A DNA stretch of 64,000 nt from Hymenobacter tibetensis (GCF_022827545.1 NZ_CP094669.1:3686001-3750000); one strand, 5' to 3'. Positions 35,524 through 43,856 are shown, counted from the first letter of the stretch. The notes: generated by a model from the sequence alone, not told the origin. Numbers and translations are program-made.

Positions 35524-35796
35524 ATGGCCTCTGTTTGCTCTCACCTCTCGGCGCTCGACACGGCGCACCTGAATATAGCTCCGCAACACGTCTGCCCCGA
35601 ATGTGTGGCCTTGGGCGACACCTGGGTGCACCTGCGCGTGTGCCAGCAGTGCGGCCACGTTGGCTGCTGCGACCAATCGAAAAACACCCACGCCACCAAG
35701 CACTTTCACGCCACCCAGCACCCGGTGGTATCCTCGGCCGAGCCCGGTGAGTATTGGGTTTTCTGCTACCCTGATCAGGAATTCGCGGAGTACTAG
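35524..35796 (+). CDS. UBP-type zinc finger protein
   Basis: A 90-residue single-domain protein of the ZnF-UBP type known from eukaryotic deubiquitinases and HDAC6. Putative zinc ligands are C5, H7, C24, C27, C40, C43, C48, H56, H60, H62 and H66 in the family order. Ubiquitin is absent from bacteria, so the bound partner is unknown; recognition of a free protein C-terminus is one possibility. It is the first small gene of a run with a CNB-histidine kinase, an SDR and a receiver-reductase fusion. Confidence 0.9.
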   Translation: MASVCSHLSALDTAHLNIAPQHVCPECVALGDTWVHLRVCQQCGHVGCCDQSKNTHATKHFHATQHPVVSSAEPGEYWVFCYPDQEFAEY

Positions 35797-35895
35797 GCGG
35801 TCCGGCTCCAGCCTATAGACTCCGCAGAGCCCCTGAGCAACCAGCCGGCTTACCACGGTGCAAAAGTACCGACTCTCGATTTTTCTTCCTTACGC

Positions 35896-37290
35896 ATGGC
35901 CCACCTCCTGCCCGCTGATCCTACCGTACTGCCCAGTATCACCGCGTTCCAAGGCTTGCCTCCCGATGTGCTGACCTGGCTGCTCCAGGCCGGGCACCTG
36001 CGCCACTATGCCGATGGGGAAGTCATCGTGCAGGCGGGGGCGCCCGCCGACCGCTTGCTGGCTGTAGTGCGCGGGGGCACCCACACCCAACTGCCGGGTG
36101 CTCCCAGCACCCGTGGGTTCCGGCTGGAAGTCGGCGACGTGGGCGGCCTGCTGCCGTATTCCCGGCTCGAGTTCTTTCCGGCGCAGGGCCTGGCTGTGGG
36201 TGACACCGTGCTGTTTGAGCTGCCCCGCTCCCAGTTTGCAACCCTGGAGCAGGTAAGCCCCGAACTGGTGCAGCGCTTGATAGGCGTTATGAACGACCGG
36301 GCGCGTGACTTGGTGCGTACGCAGGAGCGCGACGACAAGCTGCGCGCCTTAGGCAAGCTCTCGGCCGGCCTCTCGCACGAACTCAATAACCCGGCGGCGG
36401 CCATTAGCCGGGCAGCAGACTCGCTAACGACGGCACTGCACGTCATTCCGGCCCGGCTGATTGCGCTGCTGGCTACCTGCCCGCCCGCCGAAACCCTAGC
36501 CACCATTACGGCGCTAGCCGTGCTGCCGGCCGAATTACCGCGGCCCCTTTCGGCCCTGCAAGCAGCTGACCGTGAAGACGAGTTAGCCGACTGGCTGGAA
36601 ACCCAGGGTTGCCCCGATGGCGCTGCCCTTGCCCCCAGCCTGCTTGATGCCGGCCTGGACGCGGCCGCCTTGACTCCGGTGGCGGCCCGGTTGCCTGCCA
36701 ATACGCGGCCCGCCGCCTTTGCCTGGCTCAGTGGTCACCTCACGGCCGCTCGCCTCACGCGCGACATCAGCGAGGCCTCCCGGCGCATCAGCACGCTGGT
36801 GGACGACGTGAAAACCTACTCACACATGGACCGGGCTGGGGGCCGCGAAAAGCTGGCCGTGACCACCGGGCTCGACAGTACACTCCACCTATATGCCCAC
36901 GCGCTGCGGCAGAAAAACGTGCGTCTGACCCGTGACTATTCCCCCGACCTGCCGCTGGTGCTGGGCCAGGCAGGGAGCCTCAATCAAGTCTGGACCAACT
37001 TGATTGACAACGCGCTGGATGCCATGCCTGCCACCGGTGGAGAATTGACGCTGCGCGTCGACCGGCAAGGCAGTTGCCTGGTTATCAGCGTGGAGGATAA
37101 CGGCACGGGTATTACTACCGAAGTATTGGCCCACATGTTCGAGCCCTTCTACACCACCAAGCCCCTCGGCGAGGGCAGCGGCCTGGGGCTCGACATTGCC
37201 CGGCGTATTGTGCAGGAACACGGCGGCCGCCTGGAAGCTGTTTCCCGACCCGGCTGCACCAAGTTTACTGTTTGGCTGCCGCTTGGCTAG
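35896..37290 (+). CDS. CNB-domain histidine kinase
   Basis: A 464-residue cytosolic kinase. An N-terminal cyclic-nucleotide-binding-like domain (about 10-125) is followed by a HisKA box with H161 (GKLSAGLSHELNNPAAAI), a long helical insert (about 190-290) and HATPase_c (about 320-464; NLIDNALDAM, DNGTGI, GEGSGLGL). The CNB phosphate cassette is not canonical: GDVGGLLPYSRLEFFPA replaces the usual GE...RxAT, so cAMP binding is not assured. The receiver domain of the last gene in the run is its most likely phosphate acceptor. Confidence 0.9.
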   Translation: MAHLLPADPTVLPSITAFQGLPPDVLTWLLQAGHLRHYADGEVIVQAGAPADRLLAVVRGGTHTQLPGAPSTRGFRLEVGDVGGLLPYSRLEFFPAQGLAVGDTVLFELPRSQFATLEQVSPELVQRLIGVMNDRARDLVRTQERDDKLRALGKLSAGLSHELNNPAAAISRAADSLTTALHVIPARLIALLATCPPAETLATITALAVLPAELPRPLSALQAADREDELADWLETQGCPDGAALAPSLLDAGLDAAALTPVAARLPANTRPAAFAWLSGHLTAARLTRDISEASRRISTLVDDVKTYSHMDRAGGREKLAVTTGLDSTLHLYAHALRQKNVRLTRDYSPDLPLVLGQAGSLNQVWTNLIDNALDAMPATGGELTLRVDRQGSCLVISVEDNGTGITTEVLAHMFEPFYTTKPLGEGSGLGLDIARRIVQEHGGRLEAVSRPGCTKFTVWLPLG

Positions 37291-37322
37291 CCCGCTTCAC
37301 CTTAGTTGTTACGACCCCTTAT

Positions 37323-38357
37323 ATGCCTGATTCACCCGCTTTCCCTTCTGCTTATCGACCCACGTTGCAACACCCCCTGCACTCGGGCTTCACCGCCGCC
37401 AGCACGGCCGCCGAAGTAATCCGTGGGATTGATCTCAACGGCCGGGTGGCCATTGTGACGGGGGGCTATGCTGGCCTCGGCCTCGAAACCGTGCGGGCGC
37501 TGCACGGCGCGAGGGCGCAGGTTATCGTGCCAGCGCGTGACACCAGCCGGGCGGCCCATGCTTTGCAGGGCCTGGCCGGCATTGAACTGGAAGCGCTGGA
37601 TTTGCTTGACCCGGCTTCCATTGACGCGCTGGCGGCCCGGTTTGTGGCCAGCGGCCGGCCGCTGCACCTGCTCATCAACAGCGCGGGCATCATGGCGGGC
37701 CCGCTGACCCGCGACGCCCGAGGCTACGAATCGCAGTTAGCGACCAACCACCTGGGGCATTTTCAGCTGGTGGGCCAGCTCTGGCCGGCGCTGGTTCGGG
37801 CGCAGGGCGCACGGGTAGTAGCGGTGTCGTCCAGGGGGCACCGCCGCTCACCCGTGGTCTTCGACGACCCCAACTTCGAGCGCCGCCCATATGATCCGTG
37901 GGAGGCCTACGGTCAGTCGAAGACCGCCAACATTCTGTTTGCACGGGAACTGGATAAGCGCGGGCAGGCAGCGGGCATTCGAGCCTTCTCGCTGCATCCG
38001 GGTAGTATTGCGGGTACGGGCCTGAGCAAGCATGTCTCCCTAGAGCAGCTGCGGCAGATGGGGGCTGTAGACGCCGACGGCGCTCCCATTCTCGACCCCG
38101 CCCGCGGCCTGAAGACGGTGGCGCAAGGGGCCTCAACCGGCGTGTGGTGTGCCACCAGCCCGCAGCTGGCTGGCCGGGGCGGCGTGTACTGCGAAGACAA
38201 CGACATTGCGCCTCTCTATACACCGGTCACCCAGTCCGACGGCTCTACTCCTACGCAGGGTATGATTGGGGTCATGCCGTATGCGGTGGATGAGACGGAC
38301 GCCGCCCGCCTGTGGACCCTCAGTGAGCAGCTCACGGGCACAGTGTACCCTCGATAA
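37323..38357 (+). CDS. SDR family oxidoreductase (retinol-dehydrogenase-like)
   Basis: A 344-residue SDR with cofactor motif TGGYAGLGLE, NSAGIM, and active-site YGQSKTANILFAREL. It resembles the WWOX/retinol-dehydrogenase-like group and has a longer C-terminus (ARLWTLSEQLTG). I chose the ATG at 37323, 32 bp after the kinase stop. The substrate is unknown. Its position between the kinase and the receiver-reductase fusion suggests a shared transcript. Confidence 0.9.
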   Translation: MPDSPAFPSAYRPTLQHPLHSGFTAASTAAEVIRGIDLNGRVAIVTGGYAGLGLETVRALHGARAQVIVPARDTSRAAHALQGLAGIELEALDLLDPASIDALAARFVASGRPLHLLINSAGIMAGPLTRDARGYESQLATNHLGHFQLVGQLWPALVRAQGARVVAVSSRGHRRSPVVFDDPNFERRPYDPWEAYGQSKTANILFARELDKRGQAAGIRAFSLHPGSIAGTGLSKHVSLEQLRQMGAVDADGAPILDPARGLKTVAQGASTGVWCATSPQLAGRGGVYCEDNDIAPLYTPVTQSDGSTPTQGMIGVMPYAVDETDAARLWTLSEQLTGTVYPR

Positions 38358-38398
38358 GTGCCAACGGTCCTAGCCACCCTTTAGCCAGTACCCATCCC

Positions 38399-40054
38399 AT
38401 GAAAAAACCCGCCATCCTAGTAGTTGACGATGATCCGCAGGTACTTGGGGCCATTACCCAGGACCTGCGTCGCGAGTTTCGGCAGGCCTACCGCATACTG
38501 AGCGCGAGGTCAGGGCCGGAGGCGCTGGCGACGCTCGACGAGCTGCGCACCCGAACTGAACCGCTGGCTCTGGTGCTAGCCGACCAGCGCATGCCTGAAG
38601 TGGAAGGGGTAGAGGTGCTGGCGCACGCGCTAGCGCTGTTTCCCGAAGCCAAGCGCGTGCTGCTGACCGCCTACGCCGATACGGCTGCCGCCATCCGGGC
38701 TATCAATTCGGCACAGCTCGACTACTACCTGCTTAAGCCCTGGGACCCGCCCGAGCAGCTGCTCTATCCCGTGCTGCACGATTTACTGAGGAGTTGGCAA
38801 GCTACGTACCGGCCGGCTTTTGCGGGCGTGCGGCTCGTTGGGTTTCAGTGGTCGCCGCTCTCGCACGAGCTAAAGGACTTTTTCAGCGGCTACCTAATGG
38901 GATACCAATGGCTGGATATTGAAAAAGATGCCGAGGCGGCCACGCTGCTGGCTACCACCTCCTTCGCAGTCGATGACCTGCCGGTGGTGGTCTGCCCCGA
39001 CGGCCAAGCCCTGTCCCGCCCCGACAAAGCCGACTTAGGCCGGCACTTGGGCCTACTGGTTGCGGCGCAGGAGGAACTGTACGATGTCGTGATTATCGGG
39101 GCGGGGCCGGCCGGGCTGGCCGCGGCCGTGTACGGAGCCTCCGAGGGCTTGAAAACGCTCCTCATCGAACGCCAAACGCCGGGTGGGCAGGCCGGGGCCT
39201 CGTCGCGCATCGAGAACTATTTGGGCTTCCCCACCGGCCTGAGCGGCAGCGAGCTAGCCCACCGCGCCTGGGCGCAGGCCACGCGCCTCGGGGCCGAGTT
39301 TATGGCCCCGCAGGAGGTAGTAAGCCTGCACGTGCAGGACGGTTACAAGGTGTTGACCCTGGGCGACCAGTCGGTCGTCCGCACCAAAGCCGTGGTGCTG
39401 ACCACCGGCGTCAGCTACCGCACGCTCGACGCGCCGGGCCTGGAGCGCCTGAGCGGGGCGGGCGTGTACTACGGGGCCGCCCGTACCGAAGCGCGCAGTT
39501 GCAGCAACCAGCCAGTGTACATCATTGGCGGGGGCAACTCGGCGGGGCAGGCAGCCATGTTCCTGTCCACCTACGCCTCGCGGGTGTTTATTGTCATTCG
39601 TGGCGAAAGCCTAGCGACCAGCATGTCAACCTACCTCATCACCCAAATTGAGCAGACGCCCAACATCGAAATTTTGCCTCACACCCAGCTGCGAGAAGCC
39701 TGCGGCGGCAACTCTCTTGAAGCCGTGGTGGTGCAGCGTGATGGGCAGGTGCCGGAGAAACACCCGGCCCGAGCCCTCTTTATCTTCATCGGGGCCAAGC
39801 CCAGCACCGAGTGGATTTGCCACCTAGTACCCTGCGACGCCAAGGGCTACCTGCTCACCGGCCGAGACCTGCTGACTGACCCGCGCCACGCTGCTTCCTG
39901 GAAGCTGAACCGCGAGCCCTATCTATTGGAAACCGGCGTGCCGGGCCTTTTCGCCGCCGGCGATAGTCGGGCCGGCGCAATGGCCCGCGTGGCCTCTGCG
40001 GTGGGCGAGGGCAGTATGGCCATCAAGTTTGTGCATCAATACTTAGCCGAGTAA
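38399..40054 (+). CDS. Receiver / glutaredoxin-like / thioredoxin-reductase-like fusion
   Basis: A 551-residue three-part protein. Residues 1-130 form a receiver with D10-D12, phosphoacceptor D62, T90 and K113. Residues about 142-222 resemble a glutaredoxin fold in which the C-x-x-C position reads SPLS (FQWSPLSHELKDFF). Residues 228-551 form a thioredoxin-reductase-like flavoprotein with FAD/NAD motifs GAGPAGLAAA and GGGNSAGQAA, and the C-terminal GDSRAGAMARVASAVGEGSMA. The reductase CxxC is missing: GVYYGAARTEA stands where CATC is expected. It may be a phosphorylation-controlled flavin oxidoreductase. The CNB kinase upstream is the likely partner. Confidence 0.92.
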   Translation: MKKPAILVVDDDPQVLGAITQDLRREFRQAYRILSARSGPEALATLDELRTRTEPLALVLADQRMPEVEGVEVLAHALALFPEAKRVLLTAYADTAAAIRAINSAQLDYYLLKPWDPPEQLLYPVLHDLLRSWQATYRPAFAGVRLVGFQWSPLSHELKDFFSGYLMGYQWLDIEKDAEAATLLATTSFAVDDLPVVVCPDGQALSRPDKADLGRHLGLLVAAQEELYDVVIIGAGPAGLAAAVYGASEGLKTLLIERQTPGGQAGASSRIENYLGFPTGLSGSELAHRAWAQATRLGAEFMAPQEVVSLHVQDGYKVLTLGDQSVVRTKAVVLTTGVSYRTLDAPGLERLSGAGVYYGAARTEARSCSNQPVYIIGGGNSAGQAAMFLSTYASRVFIVIRGESLATSMSTYLITQIEQTPNIEILPHTQLREACGGNSLEAVVVQRDGQVPEKHPARALFIFIGAKPSTEWICHLVPCDAKGYLLTGRDLLTDPRHAASWKLNREPYLLETGVPGLFAAGDSRAGAMARVASAVGEGSMAIKFVHQYLAE

Positions 40055-40110
40055 AAAACTGAGTAGGGCGTCGGTTAGGCGCCCTACTCAGTTTTTTACT
40101 CGGCTAAGTA
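40040..40110 (+). terminator. 31-bp perfect hairpin at the operon end
   Basis: Perfect arms 40040-40070 and 40080-40110 with a 9-nt loop (TCGGTTAGG). The left arm contains the last four codons and the stop codon of the fusion gene. A-tract and T-tract lie inside the stem, so it should stop transcription from both sides. Confidence 0.85.
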
Positions 40111-40183
40111 AACCTAGCTTTTGTGAACTTAACACGATAGGCAGGTGCAGGTCTAACTCAGTTTTAGGGCGTGTTGTATTCGG

Positions 40184-40582
40184 CTAGTTGTTCTCCAGCA
40201 ATTCTTTAAGCTTATTCATTTCCTGCTCAATTAATTGCACAGCCTGGTGAAACGCCTCATCTGGCATTGCCTCCGGCTTAGTAAAGGTCATCATGAAATG
40301 TGCCCCTTCATTACCTGCTACTACTCGGCACGGCACCAGCCAATCACCCTCCACTGGGTCGTTAAATTCCTGGTCCAGGATGCCGAATTTCTTATTTGAT
40401 AGCATTTTTACGTGCTGCATACCCCGCGGACCTTCCATGTTCCAGTACCCGTTTTCGCCGGGCGTCGCGCTGAACACGTTGTGAATTGCCCATTGTGGCC
40501 AGTTGGCTAAGTCATTAAGGAAATCCCATACCCGCTCGGGGCTGGTTTGGATGTTGATGGTTTTGGTGATAGTGCTGGCCAT
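40184..40582 (-). CDS. SRPBCC (START-like) family protein
   Basis: A 132-residue helix-grip protein of the polyketide-cyclase/AHSA1-like type. It starts MASTITKTINIQTSPERVWDFL at 40582 and has the typical ANWPQWAIHNVF segment. Such proteins bind small hydrophobic ligands; the specific role is unknown. I preferred this ATG over the frame extending to 40696, which overlaps non-coding sequence. It sits between the operon terminator and the broken MFS gene. Confidence 0.85.
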   Translation of the reverse strand: MASTITKTINIQTSPERVWDFLNDLANWPQWAIHNVFSATPGENGYWNMEGPRGMQHVKMLSNKKFGILDQEFNDPVEGDWLVPCRVVAGNEGAHFMMTFTKPEAMPDEAFHQAVQLIEQEMNKLKELLENN

Positions 40583-40664
40583 GAGAAAACAAAGAAGCTG
40601 CCGCCTGTCAGTAATAAGGCAGCAAGGTGAAAAACAAAAGGAAACGTTGCTTTTTGTCTGCTGA

Positions 40665-41016
40665 TCAACTGATGGTTGCCCCGTAATTGATGGCACTCTG
40701 TCGCTTGGCTTGCCATCTCTGCAGTGCTACCACCCCCAGTGCCGCAACGCCAAACGCGGCCCCGGCCCACGGCAAGTAGTGCAGGCGGTGATGCAGCAGG
40801 ATCCAACCGCCGACCGTCGTACCCACCGTTACGCCCAGGTTGGTGATGGAGCCGGCCAAGCCGTTGGCAAACTCCAGGGCTTCGGAGGCCGCCGCGCTGA
40901 TGAGCGACGAACTGAGCAAAAACAGGGGGCATACAGCAGCTCCCACGCCGCCACAGCCAGCGTAGTGAGTATCTGTAGCGGGCCAGTAACCGACAGCGCC
41001 CCGGCCAATGGCCCCT
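40665..41016 (-). pseudogene. MFS transporter remnant, C-terminal part, frameshifted
   Basis: Only the last 110 or so codons of a major-facilitator transporter remain. The 3' part (40665 to about 40946) reads FLLSSSLISAAASEALEF, then GSITNLGVTVGTTVGGWIL. The 5' part (about 40946-41014) reads PLAGALSVTGPLQILTTLAV in another frame. The two join at a C5 run near 40926 where one C seems lost. The first two thirds of the gene are absent; the LLM gene stop lies 9 bp beyond. No start is available, so it should be non-functional. Confidence 0.8.
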
Positions 41017-41024
41017 AGGATTCA

Positions 41025-42047
41025 TTAGCGAAGCAAGGGGGCGACGCGCGTGCCTAGCAACTCGATAGCGCGCATAAGCTTGGCGTGAGGCAAGGTGGCC
41101 ACGTCCAACTGAAAGGTTACCCGCGATATTCCACCCAGCGCCTCGCCATGGCGCAGAATCTTGGCGGCTACTTCTTCGGGATTACCGACTAGCAGGGCTC
41201 CTAGCGGCCCCAGCTGCGCATTGAATTGGCCGCGGGTCACTGGCGAGCCACCCCGCTCCCGGGCTCGATTGGTGAAAGTGCGTGCGTAGCCGGGATAAAA
41301 GTCCTCCACGGCCTCGGCCGTCGTATCGGCCACGTAGCCCAAGGAGTGCAGGCCCACTTGTAGTTGTTCGGGGGCGTGCCCGGCCCGCAGGCCCGCTTCT
41401 CGGTAGAGGTCTATCAGCGGCCGAAACTGGTGCGTATTACCCCCAATAACGGCTACCATCAGGGGAAGGCCTAGCGTGCCGGCCCGCACGAACGACTGCG
41501 GCGTACCCCCTACCCCCAGCCAAATGGGCAGCACCGGCTGCTGTGGACGAGGGTAGATACCCTGCCCGGTAAGCGCCGGTCGGAATTTGCCCTGCCAGCG
41601 CACCTGCTCGTACTGACGGATGGTCAGCAGCAAGTCAAGCTTTTCTTTAAACAAAGCATCGTAATCGTCCAGGTTGAACCCAAACAGCGGAAAAGCCTCG
41701 ATGGACGACCCACGCCCCACCACCATTTCAGCCCGCCCCTGCGAAATCAAATCCAGCGTGGCAAATTCCTGGAACACGCGTACTGGGTCGGCCGCACTGA
41801 GCACCGTCACGGCGCTGGTTAGGCGAATTCGCCGAGTCCTCGCGGCCGCAGCTGCTAGGATGACGGCCGGGGCCGAATCAAGGAATTCGGCCTTGTGGTG
41901 CTCGCCAATACCAAACACGTCAAGCCCTACCTCATCAGCCTGTACGATACGGTCTAGTAGTTGCCCCATAGCTTCAGTGCTACTGGGTGTGCTGCCCGTA
42001 CCATTATCCAAGAGCGCCGCGGCGAAACTGTCGATTCCGATTTGCAT
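41025..42047 (-). CDS. LLM-class flavin-dependent oxidoreductase
   Basis: A 340-residue luciferase-like monooxygenase. It begins MQIGIDSFAAALLDN and contains the family-typical GIGEHHKAEFLDSAPAV, VLSAADPVRVFQEFATLD and GRGSSIEAFPLFG. It should use FMNH2 or a deazaflavin with O2 on an unknown substrate. An Fnr-type box lies 114 bp upstream. The downstream MFS remnant suggests it once had a transport partner. Confidence 0.9.
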   Translation of the reverse strand: MQIGIDSFAAALLDNGTGSTPSSTEAMGQLLDRIVQADEVGLDVFGIGEHHKAEFLDSAPAVILAAAAARTRRIRLTSAVTVLSAADPVRVFQEFATLDLISQGRAEMVVGRGSSIEAFPLFGFNLDDYDALFKEKLDLLLTIRQYEQVRWQGKFRPALTGQGIYPRPQQPVLPIWLGVGGTPQSFVRAGTLGLPLMVAVIGGNTHQFRPLIDLYREAGLRAGHAPEQLQVGLHSLGYVADTTAEAVEDFYPGYARTFTNRARERGGSPVTRGQFNAQLGPLGALLVGNPEEVAAKILRHGEALGGISRVTFQLDVATLPHAKLMRAIELLGTRVAPLLR

Positions 42048-42505
42048 AAAATCCTTGCATTAGCATGAAGTGCCTATTGTAAGCTGGCCGTTTGTCAAAA
42101 ACTGCCTATTTACTATCGGCATGGCTATGCAAAGGTGTTCCGTAGCAGCAAGCAATTGCATTGATATTAATCAATAAAATGCGTTGACAAGCTGTCTAAT
42201 TAACGGATAGGACGTGGGTGCTACGCTAACGGCTACTCCAAGAGATAATGAGGTGGTCTAGCTAAGCCGTTCATAAGTAGCAGGTGGATCGCAAATGTGT
42301 TTAAACGTAGTTAGAGTATATCAAGCGGAGAAGGATTATTGGCGCTGCGGGACATTTTACAGGATGACAATCACAAAAGGTCCAGCCCATTAGTTAGCGA
42401 TTAAAAAGCTACGCCGTACGCACCCGCAGCAGCTCTCTACTTTACTTAATTTGACGTATCAGACAACTTTTCCAGTATTATCGCGAGTCTACTTTGCTGT
42501 TTTGT
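42048..42505. other. Intergenic region upstream of LLM and hypothetical genes
   Basis: 458 bp, less GC-rich than the surroundings. It contains the LLM Fnr-type promoter (described separately) and presumably the promoter of the gene at 42506, where TACTTTG at 42490-42496 is close to a -7 element. Nothing else is clear. Confidence 0.5.
42130..42174 (-). promoter_or_regulatory. Fnr-type box and -7 element of the LLM gene
   Basis: On the minus strand TTGATTAATATCAA (42174-42161) followed by CACCTTTG with TTTG at 42133-42130, 28 nt after the box. The leader is about 80 nt. Confidence 0.8.
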
Positions 42506-42904
42506 ATGAGGTCTATCGCCTTTTGGGAAGCTAAACTATATCAGGCTCTCACTCAAGTTTTTAAAAACGATGATCTCACGCAGCTAGTCCCTCGTCTCCT
42601 GTTTGTCATTCAACTGGATGAGTCTGAAAGACAGCCCAACCAAACAACCTACGATGATATCATGCGCCTCATGGTGTTGCCGCAACAGGTCAACCAAGAG
42701 AAGACGTTGTCACAAGTGCTTGAGATACTAGTTTCGGTGAATAATGAATTCCCTCTTTTTGTCAAGATCGCAACAGCGGTTCCGTTAACTGCATTGCCCA
42801 AAGTGATTTTGACCATTAGCAAACGGTTTCGACGCTGGAAGGACATTGAAACTTGGCATCAAGGTCAAGCGTTGGCACCCTTTATCATAACCGCAGCTGG
42901 GTAG
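42506..42904 (+). CDS. Hypothetical protein
   Basis: A 132-residue protein I do not recognise. I chose the ATG at 42506; a TTG at 42494 is in frame. It has no signal peptide; two moderately hydrophobic helices (FPLFVKIATAVPLTALPKVIL) near residue 90 could contact a membrane. Its codon use is less GC-rich than the neighbours, and it lies at the edge of a region of pseudogenes, so it may be horizontally acquired. Confidence 0.55.
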   Translation: MRSIAFWEAKLYQALTQVFKNDDLTQLVPRLLFVIQLDESERQPNQTTYDDIMRLMVLPQQVNQEKTLSQVLEILVSVNNEFPLFVKIATAVPLTALPKVILTISKRFRRWKDIETWHQGQALAPFIITAAG

Positions 42905-43387
42905 CTAAGGGAGTGTTGTTGATACTGCCCATCTTGGATTAAAGCTCTATTATCTGAGTGCCAGTAAGCAGCAGAACTCCTTGGAAAAACTGATTGTCAT
43001 AACATTAGTTCCCGGACTGACCTTGGAAAAGTAGTAGTTTAGACCTCCCTGCGCTAGGTGCTGCCGGTGTGGACTTTGCCGGGGAACCACGCACTGGTTT
43101 GAGAATTTACGAAACTCATCTCTTTGGCCAGTTTTGTAAACTTTGAATCGTAGACGATTTTCTTAAACTCGCTTAGCCCTATTGGGGCCAGCTGGCTCCT
43201 GGTGCTGAGCAGCTGCTGGGTGTTCAAGGAAAGGAGTGTTTAGTTAACCTTGGGCTGACCGACAGCGCTTCAAAAAATACCCGAAACCAGGTATCGTGTA
43301 CGGCTCGTCCGAATGCCAAATTTGCTGGAAGAGACCCACGGCCTCGGCCCCTTTTTGTTCCCACGATACCACCGACTGCGAATCCCC
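42905..43387. other. Decayed stretch without intact gene
   Basis: No intact gene. A frame over about 43030-43145 reads LPALGAAGVDFAGEPRTGL and ends GQFCKL-stop without a start, which might be another remnant. I cannot name it. Confidence 0.4.
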
Positions 43388-43603
43388 ATGAAAAACCCAT
43401 CCCGCTTCTTCTCCTTTGTTGCCACCTTAAGCCTGCTCTTGGCTTTGGCCGGAATCTTCATGGTGGGCTACTATTCTGGCCGCAACGACTCCTTAACGAA
43501 GCTGGGGTAGGGGCTGTGCTGGGGGGGCATCTTGCTCGTCTTCGCCTCCGTTATGTATAAAAAACAAAAGGGCGACCCTGCGCTGGACACTGGTCGCGCG
43601 CCG
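43388..43603 (+). pseudogene. Small two-TM membrane protein split by an in-frame TAG
   Basis: ATG at 43388 starts a hydrophobic helix (FSFVATLSLLLALAGIFMVGY), then NDSLTKLG and a TAG at 43508-43510. The same frame continues open with a second hydrophobic helix (GLCWGGILLVFASVMY) and a basic tail KKQKGD. Changing TAG to TGG would restore one protein of about 65-75 residues with two helices. The frame then runs into the IS3 remnant. A functional 40-residue single-helix peptide is the alternative. Confidence 0.55.
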
Positions 43604-43856
43604 GCCGAGCTCATTATCTACTCCGACCTGGGCAGTCAGTACACAGCCACTCGCTTTCAGGACCTGCTGGCCCGGCACGGAGCTCAGCAGAGCATGAGCC
43701 GTCGCGGCAACTGCTACGACAACGCCCACGCCGAATCGTTTTGGAGCCGCCTGAAAACCGAGCTGCCCTCGTCTACGAATCCCCTAACTACTTCGAAATC
43801 CAATTTTAAACCACGTCTCAACTCTGGCCAGCTTAACTAAACCACCTCATTTGATT
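43604..43856 (+). pseudogene. IS3-family transposase (OrfB) remnant
   Basis: The frame at 43604-43772 reads the DDE core of IS3-type OrfB: IIYSDLGSQYTATRFQDLL, then SMSRRGNCYDNAHAESFWSRLKTEL with catalytic D and E. After KTEL the frame shifts and about 40 residues are missing; a tail ALVYESPNYFEIQF-stop and TTSQLWPA-stop-LNHLI resembles the usual C-terminus. The 5' half of the element, OrfA and clear terminal repeats are absent. It cannot move. Confidence 0.85.

Noticed and set aside
35896..36300. Canonical cAMP-binding site in the CNB-kinase
   Set aside because: The phosphate-binding cassette is not conserved (GDVGGLLPYSR), so cAMP binding should not be assumed from the fold.
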